In this document: positions 1 through 6,520 of the stretch, piece after piece
How the letters are laid out: each line of letters begins with the position of its first letter
Numbering within the stretch: the stretch's first letter is position 1
Assembly (NCBI GenBank): GCA_946481735.1
Contig: CAMLOU010000153.1
Coordinates: forward strand, 1-9,741
DNA from: an uncultured Cellvibrio sp.
GTDB lineage: Bacteria > Pseudomonadota > Gammaproteobacteria > Pseudomonadales > Cellvibrionaceae
Direction: 5' to 3'
Length of the DNA: 9,741 bases
Translations under genes and position numbers: made by a program
The notes under the pieces: model-generated
Database searches by the model: none
Told to the model about the DNA's origin: nothing
Seen by the model: the letters and a program-made list of their open reading frames with translations, nothing else

Positions 1-18
1 GTCAAGCTCTTAATCCCG

Positions 19-55
19 AGCCCCGTCTGTATACACAGACGGGGCTTTTTCTTTT
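19..55 (+). terminator. Intrinsic terminator of the gene before the window
   Basis: A perfect 12-bp stem (AGCCCCGTCTGT at 19-30 with its complement at 35-46) closes a 4-base loop (ATAC) and runs straight into a T-rich tract at 46-55, interrupted by one C. This is a textbook Rho-independent terminator for plus-strand transcription. No coding sequence before it lies within the window, so the gene it ends is outside. It isolates leuA from upstream transcription, so leuA most likely has its own promoter. Confidence 0.93.
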
Positions 56-161
56 CTGGGCATTTCCTTTACTGGCAACGAGCCAGCATCGTATGACTAC
101 TGAGTCTGGGTATACGGCTTTTCTCAACCGCTTTGTCATATCTTAACTTTCAGTGCTGTCT

Positions 162-167
162 TATAAT
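162..167 (+). promoter_or_regulatory. Candidate sigma-70 -10 element for leuA
   Basis: A perfect TATAAT lies about 39 bases before the preferred leuA start, giving a predicted leader of roughly 30 bases. The best -35-like hexamer, TTGTCA at 133-138, is 23 bases away, which is too far for a standard promoter, and nothing good sits at 16-18 bases. The -10 call rests on its match and position only. The rest of 56-191 holds a 5-bp hairpin at 72-86 and no convincing leader peptide gene. Confidence 0.45.
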
Positions 168-205
168 TCACTCAATTAAACTGCCATAGCAATGTGGAAA
201 TTATG

Positions 206-1753
206 ATGAGTAAAGACAGGCTAGTTATTTTTGACACAACATTACGCGATGGAGAGCAAAGTCCTGGTGCGTCCATGACGCGCGATGAAAAAGTCCGTAT
301 TGCCCGAATGCTGGAAAAATTAAAAGTTGATGTCATTGAGGCTGGTTTTGCGATAGCAAGCCCGGGCGACTTTGAATCGGTACGTGCTGTAGCTGAAGCT
401 GTTAAAGATTCAACAGTCTGTAGCTTGGCCAGGGCTGTTAAAGGCGATATCGAACGGGCTGCAGAAGCTATCAGGCCAGCGAATTCCGGCCGCATTCACA
501 CGTTTATTGCTACCTCACCGATCCACATGAAGTACAAGCTTCAGATGGAGCCACCAAAAGTCCTGGAGCAGGCCGTAGCTGCCGTTAAGTTGGCGCGCCA
601 GTTTACTGATGATGTGGAGTTCTCCCTGGAAGATGCCAGTCGTTCAGAGTTTGAATTCATGTGTCGCATCATCGAATCCGTGATCGCGGCGGGTGCCCGG
701 ACAATTAATTTGCCGGACACCGTCGGTTACGGTGAGCCGGGTGAATATGGGATGCTTTTTAGCCGATTAATTAGCGCGATTCCGAATGCGGATAAAGCCA
801 TTTTTTCTACGCATTGCCATAACGATCTGGGTTTGGCGGTGGCTAACTCACTTTCCGCTGTGATGCATGGCGCGCGGCAAGTGGAATGCACGATCAACGG
901 ACTGGGAGAGCGTGCGGGTAATGCTGCGCTGGAAGAAATAGTCATGGCGGTGAAAACCCGTAAAGACATGATGCCTGTCCAAACGACAATCGATACAACC
1001 CACATCGTCCCGACCTCCAGATTGGTATCCAGCATTACTGGCTTTCCCGTGCAGCCCAATAAAGCGATTGTGGGGGCAAATGCATTTGCTCACGAATCAG
1101 GTATTCACCAGGATGGTATTCTCAAGCATCGCGAAACTTATGAAATCATGCGTGCTGAAGATGTAGGTTGGAATACGAACAAGCTTGTTTTGGGTAAGCA
1201 CTCCGGACGAGCGGCTGTCAAAGCAAGATTTGAAGCATTAGGTATTACTTTTGCAGACAGTGAAGCACTGAATGCTGCCTTTATACGCTTCAAAGATTTA
1301 GCCGATAAAAAGCATGAAGTTTTCGATGAAGACCTCCAGGCGTTGGTGAGTGATGCTCAACCCCATACCCTTCACGAGGCGTACCAATTGGGTGAGATGG
1401 AGGTGATATGTAAAACCGGCATCAACCCCTATGCGAAGCTTGCAATTGTGGTAAATGGTGTAAATCAAACCTCAGAAGCGAGTGGAAGTGGTCCTGTAGA
1501 TGCCACCTTTAAAGCAATCGAAAAAGTCATTAGCAGCGGCGCACACCTTCAACTTTATTCCGTGAATGCGATTACTGAAGGTACCGACTCGCAAGGAGAC
1601 GTGACGGTTCGTCTGGAAAAGAATGGGGTTATTGTAAATGGTGTAGGCGCAGATACTGATATCGTAACCGCATCTGCCAAGGCTTACTTGCACGCCCTGA
1701 ATCTGCTGCATTCACGCTCAGAAAAATCACATCCCCAACGTGATGGGGTATAA
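206..1753 (+). CDS. leuA: 2-isopropylmalate synthase
   Basis: This enzyme condenses acetyl-CoA with 2-oxoisovalerate to 2-isopropylmalate, the first committed step of leucine biosynthesis, in the cytoplasm. The 515-residue product is full length for the E. coli-type family. The N-terminal TIM-barrel carries the DTTLRDGEQ signature (residues 10-18, with R14 and D15), the metal-binding HCHND (H203, H205) and N239 within GLGERAGN. These positions are one residue off the E. coli metal ligands. GIHQDG and GKHSGR follow in the linker region. The C-terminal leucine-binding regulatory domain contains the [10 protein letters not shown] motif, so feedback inhibition by leucine is expected. I chose ATG 206 because GGA at 196-198 lies 7 bases before it; an in-frame GTG at 194 and ATG at 203 are alternatives. 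It is followed 6 bases later by the holD-like gene. Confidence 0.97.
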   Translation: MSKDRLVIFDTTLRDGEQSPGASMTRDEKVRIARMLEKLKVDVIEAGFAIASPGDFESVRAVAEAVKDSTVCSLARAVKGDIERAAEAIRPANSGRIHTFIATSPIHMKYKLQMEPPKVLEQAVAAVKLARQFTDDVEFSLEDASRSEFEFMCRIIESVIAAGARTINLPDTVGYGEPGEYGMLFSRLISAIPNADKAIFSTHCHNDLGLAVANSLSAVMHGARQVECTINGLGERAGNAALEEIVMAVKTRKDMMPVQTTIDTTHIVPTSRLVSSITGFPVQPNKAIVGANAFAHESGIHQDGILKHRETYEIMRAEDVGWNTNKLVLGKHSGRAAVKARFEALGITFADSEALNAAFIRFKDLADKKHEVFDEDLQALVSDAQPHTLHEAYQLGEMEVICKTGINPYAKLAIVVNGVNQTSEASGSGPVDATFKAIEKVISSGAHLQLYSVNAITEGTDSQGDVTVRLEKNGVIVNGVGADTDIVTASAKAYLHALNLLHSRSEKSHPQRDGV

Positions 1754-1759
1754 GTTTTC

Positions 1760-2554
1760 ATGAATGAGTATCAACGTCAGTCATATTTGACCTCGATGGG
1801 CATAGAGAACTACATGCCCCGCTGGCGTTTGGCTCTTGCTCCACTTCCTGTTGCATGCGAATTGCCGGCGGCCTCAGCAATACCGTCTGTAGTTGTGGAC
1901 GAGGAAGTCCATTCCTCTTCTCAGACAGATACATCCTCCCGTGAAAGATCTTCTGGTCTGGATAAACCAGTTATGGTCGCGGATGTGCTGCGCGACCTGA
2001 CGCTGGATCAATCGAAGAAAAACGCTTCGGTAAAGCTTGAACCAGAAAGTATTAAGCCTTCAGCGCCACCTTTAAATGTTAAGACAATACCAGCCTTTTC
2101 ATTAAGCATCTGGCGGCCGCAGAATGATGTGTTGGTCATTGATTCACGCAACACTCAATTAGCCTTGCCGACTGAACTGTTATTACAAAATATCTTCCGC
2201 GCTTTATATGGAGCGCATTCACACCCAGGGGTTGAGGATGTGTTGCGGTGGCCATTAATTGATAATACTTTTGTGTCACGCACAGTTGATGATGCTCGCA
2301 GCGTTCTGCAGGTTTGGTTGGAGGTTGAGTTGGAGCGCAGGCCTGTCAAGCAACTTCTGTTAATGGGACAGAATGCGGCGCAGTATTTTCTTGATGCTGA
2401 GGACTCATATGACGCTCTGCTATTTCATTCAATAGATCTACCACGCTTTTCTTCCCGTGCTCTTATTGCGCCAAGTCTTGTTGAATTGTTACAAAAACCA
2501 GAACAAAAACCCAACTTATGGCGTGCACTCCAATCATGGGATCGTGCTGCATAA
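1760..2554 (+). CDS. holD: HolD-like DNA polymerase III psi subunit
   Basis: This is probably the psi subunit, which in E. coli bridges the clamp-loader collar to chi and so to SSB. The evidence is the layout rather than a catalytic motif. The N-terminal segment (residues 5-23, with YLTSMGIENYMPR) matches the RxxxLxxLGIxxWxxR clamp-loader-binding peptide of HolD. A low-complexity linker of about 75 residues (about 35-110) follows. A C-terminal alpha/beta domain (about 112-262) has SIWRP, a strand-turn LLLMGQNAAQYFL (199-211) and the family-like end ALIAPSLVELLQKP...LWRAL. The position directly before rimI matches holD-rimI in E. coli and Pseudomonas. At 264 residues it is about twice the E. 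coli protein (137), because of the linker and a larger C-terminal domain. No strong ribosome binding site is visible, so translation may be coupled to leuA, which stops 6 bases earlier. Confidence 0.72.
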   Translation: MNEYQRQSYLTSMGIENYMPRWRLALAPLPVACELPAASAIPSVVVDEEVHSSSQTDTSSRERSSGLDKPVMVADVLRDLTLDQSKKNASVKLEPESIKPSAPPLNVKTIPAFSLSIWRPQNDVLVIDSRNTQLALPTELLLQNIFRALYGAHSHPGVEDVLRWPLIDNTFVSRTVDDARSVLQVWLEVELERRPVKQLLLMGQNAAQYFLDAEDSYDALLFHSIDLPRFSSRALIAPSLVELLQKPEQKPNLWRALQSWDRAA

Positions 2555-2557
2555 TCT

Positions 2558-3034
2558 ATGTCTTCATCCATTAGTTTGAAAACATCATCGGGTCTGCTGT
2601 TGGATATGCGTCTGCTAGCAGCTAACGATCTTGCTGATGTCCTGCTGCTAGAGCGTAGCGTTCATTCTCACCCGTGGCGGCAATCGAGTTTTGAAGATTG
2701 TTTGCGTGGCCGCCAGCGCTGCTGGTTGGCTGAAAGCAAAGGAACACTTGTTGGGTATGTGGTTGTTGCCCACGGTGGTGGTGATGCTGAATTGTTGAAT
2801 ATTGCTGTAGCGCCGAGCTATCAACGGAAAGGTATCGGAAGCTGTTTATTGCAGTACGCCGTTAATTATGTAAAAGATCATGCGGACATGATGTTTCTGG
2901 AAGTTCGTGTTTCCAACCGCAAAGCGATAGAACTATATGCTCGTGAAGGTTTTTTTGAGGTCGGTCAGCGGAAAAATTACTACCCGACGGTAAACGGGCA
3001 CGAAGATGCGTTGCTGATGGCTTGCCAGCTATAA
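2558..3034 (+). CDS. rimI: Ribosomal protein S18 alanine N-acetyltransferase
   Basis: RimI transfers acetyl from acetyl-CoA to the N-terminal alanine of ribosomal protein S18. The 158-residue GNAT-fold protein has the family landmarks in order: an HPW substrate-side motif (residues 38-40), LNIAVAPSYQRKGIG with the acetyl-CoA loop QRKGIG (89-94), the LEVRVSN motif (114-120) and the YYP...EDALLM ending. E115 and Y127 occupy the positions of the catalytic glutamate and tyrosine described for Salmonella RimI. The start at 2558 is 3 bases after the holD stop and has no clear Shine-Dalgarno sequence, so coupling is likely. An internal ATG at 2606 (residue 17) would give a protein closer in length to E. 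coli RimI and is a real alternative. Its stop is only 2 bases from the stop of the opposing regA. Confidence 0.93.
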   Translation: MSSSISLKTSSGLLLDMRLLAANDLADVLLLERSVHSHPWRQSSFEDCLRGRQRCWLAESKGTLVGYVVVAHGGGDAELLNIAVAPSYQRKGIGSCLLQYAVNYVKDHADMMFLEVRVSNRKAIELYAREGFFEVGQRKNYYPTVNGHEDALLMACQL

Positions 3035-3036
3035 AT

Positions 3037-3579
3037 CTATTGTTTAACCGGTCGTTTCTGCAACTTACGCTGCAATGTTCGTCTGTGCATGCCCAAGCTA
3101 CGCGCCGTAGCAGAGATATTGCCATCATTTTCCTGCAAGACTTTCTGTATATGTTCCCATTCAAGCCGATCAACCGAGGGCGGGTTATTGGGAATCTCTA
3201 ATGACTTGGTGGCGTGAAGATCGAATGCGGCGAGAATATCTTCAGTATCCGCTGGCTTACATAAATAATTCAGCGCCCCAAGTTTAATAGCTTCTACCGC
3301 AGTGGATATGCTTGAATATCCAGTCAACATGACAATATCCAGAGATGGCTGCCGTGTTTTAAGTTCTCGAATTAACATGAGCCCGGATTCTTGTGAGAGC
3401 TTTAAATCTACGACGGCTTTGGTGAAGGTATGTTTGCTCAATAACAGCAATGCACTTTTGCTATCGTCTGCTGAAAATGCATCGTGACCGCGCCGGGTAA
3501 GCGCTCTGCTGAGCATTTGGCATAGTGTCTGGTCATCGTCGACTAACAGAAAGGTTTCTTTTGATTGATGTATGGCCAT
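3037..3579 (-). CDS. regA: RegA/PrrA/RoxR-type redox response regulator
   Basis: This is the DNA-binding partner of the RegB-type kinase encoded just before it, a family that controls respiration, redox balance and often carbon or nitrogen metabolism. The 180-residue protein has a receiver domain (about 8-125) with the acidic pocket D14-D16, phospho-acceptor D58 in VVDLKL, T86 in MLTGYSS and K108 in CKPAD. After a short proline-containing linker comes a Fis-type helix-turn-helix (about 150-176). Its NISATARSLGMHRRTLQRKL is almost the invariant RegA recognition segment. The gene starts 5 bases after the regB stop, and a GGA inside the end of regB serves as ribosome binding site, so both are one transcript. 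Names used in other groups are prrA, actR and roxR. The stop codon is TAG. Confidence 0.95.
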   Translation of the reverse strand: MAIHQSKETFLLVDDDQTLCQMLSRALTRRGHDAFSADDSKSALLLLSKHTFTKAVVDLKLSQESGLMLIRELKTRQPSLDIVMLTGYSSISTAVEAIKLGALNYLCKPADTEDILAAFDLHATKSLEIPNNPPSVDRLEWEHIQKVLQENDGNISATARSLGMHRRTLQRKLQKRPVKQ

Positions 3580-3584
3580 AAACT

Positions 3585-4862
3585 TTATTCCAGGTGCCGC
3601 AATGGCAGATGCAATTCCGTCAAGGTGCCTTGCGGTGAGCGATTGTAAAGATACACTTTGCCGCCGTACCGATTGATCGTGGCGTGTGTTAAAAACAATC
3701 CTAAACCCAAACCTTTTCCTTTCGTTGTGACAAAGGGCTTACCAAGCTGGCTGGCTATGTCCATCGGTATGCCTGGGCCGTTATCTTCGATTTTCCAGCG
3801 CATGGCCACTTGGTCCCACTCGATATAAATAAAGATGTTTTCAGGATTGGCATCAGCAGCATTATTCAGCAAGTTGATAATTGATTGCGCGATTGTCGGG
3901 TGCAGGCAGCAAACAATATCTGTGGAATTCTTGTTAATTTCCAATTTGGCAACGACGTCCGGCCGCATGACTCGCCATCGTTCAATAATATCTTCGCAGA
4001 ACTGTCGCAACGATTGCGGAGCAATCTGTCCATCCTTGCCATATTCTGCTTTACCCACCAAGTGCTTCAGGGTGAGTGCGCATTGCTGAACCTGGTCTGA
4101 TAGCACGTTCAAATCTTCGTATAACTGTGGTTCATGACGGTATTCATCGCGCAGTTCTGCTAATAATACTTTCATGGTCGATAAGGGGGTACCTAACTCA
4201 TGAGCGGTTCCCGCCGCCAGTGTGGCCACGGCCATCAACTGCTCATCACGCAGATCGTCTTCGCGCTTTTGATTCAGCAGTTCATCTTGCCTGCGCAGAT
4301 CCTGAGCCATCTTCACGACAAAATAAGTAATCAGTGCAGCGCTGATGAAAAAATTCAACCACATCCCGAGGATATGGAGATTGATGTCCTGATGATCGCC
4401 ATGATGATGTGTCGGGGACAATGCCGGTAGTGCTATGTGAAAAAATAGTAGGAGCGTATAACTAGCAACACACAGTGATGTGATGACCCAGGTATACGAC
4501 CAGGATAATGTGGCTGCTGAGATGCAAATCGGCACGAGAAAATAGGAAATAAAAGGATTGTTGGCACCACCGCTGAAATAAAACAATGCGCTGAGGCACA
4601 GCACATCAAGCAGCAGCTGCACGAAGAACTCAATATCCGTGACAGGTACTTCGCGGCGCAAGCGCAGAGCGGTCAACCAGTTGATCGCGATAAAGGTTAA
4701 CAAAATCGTTGCGAACGCCTGGTAAGGCAGGGTCAGATCACTGAAGATAAACGTTAAAACTGCTGTCGCACACAAACAAATAATCAGCAGCCAACGGATC
4801 ATGACCAAATGGCGAAGATGTTGTGCCGGTGCGGCAAGCGTCAGCGGAAGTTTGTCGGTCAT
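3585..4862 (-). CDS. regB: RegB/PrrB/RoxS-type redox-sensing histidine kinase
   Basis: This is a membrane kinase that reads the quinone pool and redox state and phosphorylates RegA. The 425-residue product has six predicted membrane spans (roughly 18-40, 47-64, 78-97, 104-121, 124-144 and 165-184). The quinone-binding heptapeptide GGANNPF is at 98-104. The H-box LAAGTAHELGTPLSTM has phospho-accepting H221. The cysteine of QVQQC (C261) matches the redox-active cysteine of RegB. The kinase core has an N-box (NLLNNAADAN, about 330-339), DNGPGI (360-365) and GKGLGLG (382-388). A histidine cluster (THHHGDHQ, about 151-158) sits in the loop before the last span. I prefer the ATG at 4862: a GGA lies 5 bases before it, and the likely -10 box is so close to the upstream ATG at 4892 that a start there would be leaderless. 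The 4892 start would add 10 residues. Confidence 0.94.
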   Translation of the reverse strand: MTDKLPLTLAAPAQHLRHLVMIRWLLIICLCATAVLTFIFSDLTLPYQAFATILLTFIAINWLTALRLRREVPVTDIEFFVQLLLDVLCLSALFYFSGGANNPFISYFLVPICISAATLSWSYTWVITSLCVASYTLLLFFHIALPALSPTHHHGDHQDINLHILGMWLNFFISAALITYFVVKMAQDLRRQDELLNQKREDDLRDEQLMAVATLAAGTAHELGTPLSTMKVLLAELRDEYRHEPQLYEDLNVLSDQVQQCALTLKHLVGKAEYGKDGQIAPQSLRQFCEDIIERWRVMRPDVVAKLEINKNSTDIVCCLHPTIAQSIINLLNNAADANPENIFIYIEWDQVAMRWKIEDNGPGIPMDIASQLGKPFVTTKGKGLGLGLFLTHATINRYGGKVYLYNRSPQGTLTELHLPLRHLE

Positions 4863-4900
4863 GGAATTCCACAGGATGATATTGGTCTGCATTGTGGCAG

Positions 4901-4906
4901 ATTATA
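4901..4906 (-). promoter_or_regulatory. Candidate -10 element of the regB-regA operon
   Basis: Read on the minus strand this is a perfect TATAAT within CGCTATAATC, predicting a start of transcription near 4894 and a leader of about 30 bases before the ATG at 4862. No good -35 hexamer is found 16-18 bases upstream, which is typical of a promoter that needs an activator. A RegA-like palindrome lies about 35-50 bases further upstream. Confidence 0.5.
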
Positions 4907-4939
4907 GCGAAAAGCACCGGTTAAACGATTTCCCTGTAG

Positions 4940-4956
4940 TGCGGCATCTTGCCGCA
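4940..4956. promoter_or_regulatory. Putative RegA binding site (palindrome)
   Basis: TGCGGCA (4940-4946) and TGCCGCA (4950-4956) form a perfect 7-bp inverted repeat around TCT. Read as GCGGC-A-N4-GCCGC it fits the published RegA/PrrA pattern of GCGNC and GNCGC half-sites with variable spacing. It lies upstream of both divergent promoters, at about -46 to -62 for regB and about -73 to -89 for the MATE gene. It is not followed by a T tract, so it is not a terminator. Binding is inferred; only the sequence match is seen. Confidence 0.5.
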
Positions 4957-4993
4957 GTTAGTGCGACAAATTGATTGAAATCGCGGCTCCTGC

Positions 4994-5022
4994 CTGAAAG
5001 CTGAGACATGCTGGTGTATACT
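4994..5022 (+). promoter_or_regulatory. Candidate sigma-70 promoter of the MATE gene
   Basis: CTGAAA at 4994-4999 (4 of 6 matches to TTGACA) is separated by 17 bases from TATACT at 5017-5022 (5 of 6 matches to TATAAT). It predicts transcription from about 5029 and an untranslated leader of about 90 bases that contains the 17-bp tandem repeat. The spacing is ideal, and this is the best-looking complete promoter in the window. Confidence 0.5.
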
Positions 5023-5059
5023 TTGCCGCTGTTTTTTTCGCCTGTCTGATCGACGCTTT

Positions 5060-5101
5060 CTTTGATTTGTCGCTCCCTTTGATTTGTCGCTCCTTTGATT
5101 T
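5060..5101. repeat. 17-bp tandem repeat, about 2.5 copies
   Basis: The unit CTTTGATTTGTCGCTCC occurs at 5060-5076 and again, identically, at 5077-5093. A partial third copy, TTTGATTT, follows at 5094-5101. Each full copy contains GTCGC, which fits the RegA half-site GNCGC (5069-5073 and 5086-5090). The repeat ends just before the ribosome binding region of the MATE gene and lies in its predicted leader. It may be a regulatory array or simply a slipped-strand duplication. Confidence 0.85.
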
Positions 5102-5119
5102 AGAGGCACTACCTCAATT

Positions 5120-6484
5120 ATGGCGCAATCGCTACAAGCTACCCTGATTGAGGGCCGGGTTTCGCAACAACTTAAAAATATGGCTATCCCCATGGTCTGG
5201 GGGTTGATGGCCACCATGTCACTTAATGCCGTAGATACTTTTTTCATCGCTCAGGTGGGTAGAGAACCCTTGGCGGCACTGAGTTTTACTTTCCCGGTCA
5301 TCATGATATTGACCAGCCTTGGTATCGGCTTGGGGGCCGGCACCTCATCGGCTGTGGCGCGCGCTATCGGAGAGGGGGATGCCCCCACCGCCCAGCGCCT
5401 CGCCACTGATGCTATGAGCCTGACGCTACTGATCTCGGTCGTTATGTGTTTCATCGGCTGGATTTTTCTGGAGCCTATCTTTCTTACATTGGGCGCTACG
5501 CCGGAACTGATCCCACTGATTCGCAGTTATATGTCGATCTGGTTTTTCAGCGCACCTTGTTTGATGGTCCCTATGGTGAGCCTGGCCGCCCTGCGTGCTA
5601 TGGGAATGAGTCATATCCAGGGGTATCTGATGAGCGGCGCCGCCGTGCTCAACGCCATCCTGGACCCTATCTTTATCTTTGGCTTGCTCGGTTCTCCCGC
5701 GCTGGGATTACAAGGGGCTGCTATTGCTACCCTTATCACGCGTGTCCTGATGGTACTGGTTGCGCTTTATATCCTGCGTTATCGCGTCAGGATGGTGATC
5801 AACCCACTGATCGGGTGGGTGCAACTGCGCGCGTCCTGGGGTGTGATTGTGCACGTCGGCATTCCTGCAATGGTCGCGAATGTCATTGTCCCTCTGGCCA
5901 GTGCCGTGGTGGTCATGATGGTCGCCCGATATGGCACTGATGCGGTTGCCGGATTGGGGATTGCCATGCGCATTGAGCCTCTGGCACTGATTGTTTTTTA
6001 TGCATTGTCAGGGGTGATTGGACCCTTTTTTGGCCAGAATCTCGGCGCAGGAAAATATGATCGATTAATCGAAGCCCAACGGGTCCTCACGGTATTTTGT
6101 TTGGGATTCGGCATTTTGTTAGCCTTTGCCTTATGGCTCTTTGGTGACCTGATTGTGGGTGTTTTTGGTGATCACGCTGAGGTTATTGAAGTCGCTGTGC
6201 TGTATCTGGCTATCGTGCCCTTCAGCTATGGAGCCTACGGTGTGATCATGTCAGTTAATGCTGCCTTCAATGGTCTCGGTCACCCTTGGCCCGCCATGCT
6301 TATTTCGGCGGGGCGGGTGTTGTATATCTTTTTGCCTCTGGCGTTTCTTGGGCAATGGTTATGGCAGATGACGGGAATTTTTATTGCCACCGCCGTGGCT
6401 AACCTGATTATGGGATTCTGGGCATGGAGCTGGTTACAACAATATATCCGGCAGACCCAAAGTGAAGGGCGAACTACGCTATAA
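5120..6484 (+). CDS. MATE-family multidrug/toxin efflux transporter
   Basis: This is an inner-membrane antiporter of the multidrug and toxic compound extrusion family, exporting organic cations or similar toxic molecules in exchange for sodium ions or protons. The substrate cannot be read from the sequence. The 454-residue protein is normal in length, with about 12 membrane spans in two homologous halves (about 15-225 and 240-440). Family landmarks include IPMVWG and VDTFFIAQVG near the N-terminus (D40), the NAILDPIFIFG motif (178-188), GLQGAAIATLI (196-206), RIEPL (284-288, E286) at the start of the second half, and GPFFGQNLGAGKYD (301-314). Start ATG 5120 has an AGAGG at 5102-5106, about 13 bases away, and a 4-bp hairpin (5103-5106 with 5112-5115) could cover it. 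It is divergent from regB and shares its control region, so redox control is possible. Confidence 0.92.
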   Translation: MAQSLQATLIEGRVSQQLKNMAIPMVWGLMATMSLNAVDTFFIAQVGREPLAALSFTFPVIMILTSLGIGLGAGTSSAVARAIGEGDAPTAQRLATDAMSLTLLISVVMCFIGWIFLEPIFLTLGATPELIPLIRSYMSIWFFSAPCLMVPMVSLAALRAMGMSHIQGYLMSGAAVLNAILDPIFIFGLLGSPALGLQGAAIATLITRVLMVLVALYILRYRVRMVINPLIGWVQLRASWGVIVHVGIPAMVANVIVPLASAVVVMMVARYGTDAVAGLGIAMRIEPLALIVFYALSGVIGPFFGQNLGAGKYDRLIEAQRVLTVFCLGFGILLAFALWLFGDLIVGVFGDHAEVIEVAVLYLAIVPFSYGAYGVIMSVNAAFNGLGHPWPAMLISAGRVLYIFLPLAFLGQWLWQMTGIFIATAVANLIMGFWAWSWLQQYIRQTQSEGRTTL

Positions 6485-6498
6485 TCGCGCCCGTTTTT
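6467..6498 (+). terminator. Weak possible terminator after the MATE gene
   Basis: GGGCG at 6467-6471 can pair with CGCCC at 6488-6492 across a 16-base loop, and five T residues follow at 6494-6498 after one G. A stem of only 5 bp with a long loop is poor, so termination would be partial at best. The element straddles the MATE stop codon and overlaps the -10 box of prfC. Confidence 0.25.
6480..6485 (+). promoter_or_regulatory. Candidate -10 element for prfC
   Basis: A perfect TATAAT overlaps the MATE stop codon (TAA at 6482-6484). It is followed by the GC-rich discriminator CGCGCCC, a feature of promoters under stringent (ppGpp) control, as expected for a translation factor. No convincing -35 is present at 16-18 bases upstream. 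The leader to ATG 6521 would be about 30 bases. Confidence 0.4.
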
Positions 6499-6520
6499 AA
6501 TCTTCTACGATAGTACATTT

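Noticed and set aside
72..86. CTGGC/GCCAG hairpin as a second terminator or attenuator
   Set aside because: The stem is only 5 bp, has no T tract after it, and lies before the predicted transcription start of leuA.
93..146. A 17-codon frame before leuA as a leucine attenuator leader peptide
   Set aside because: It has only one leucine codon, no ribosome binding site, lies upstream of the likely -10 box, and no attenuator hairpin with a T run follows it.
5031..5037. T7 run as a terminator
   Set aside because: No GC-rich stem of suitable size lies immediately before it, and it falls within the predicted MATE leader.
5446..5940. A 164-codon open frame inside the MATE gene on the same strand
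   Set aside because: It overlaps a complete, well-conserved transporter frame and its translation has no hydrophobic or family pattern, so it is a shadow frame.
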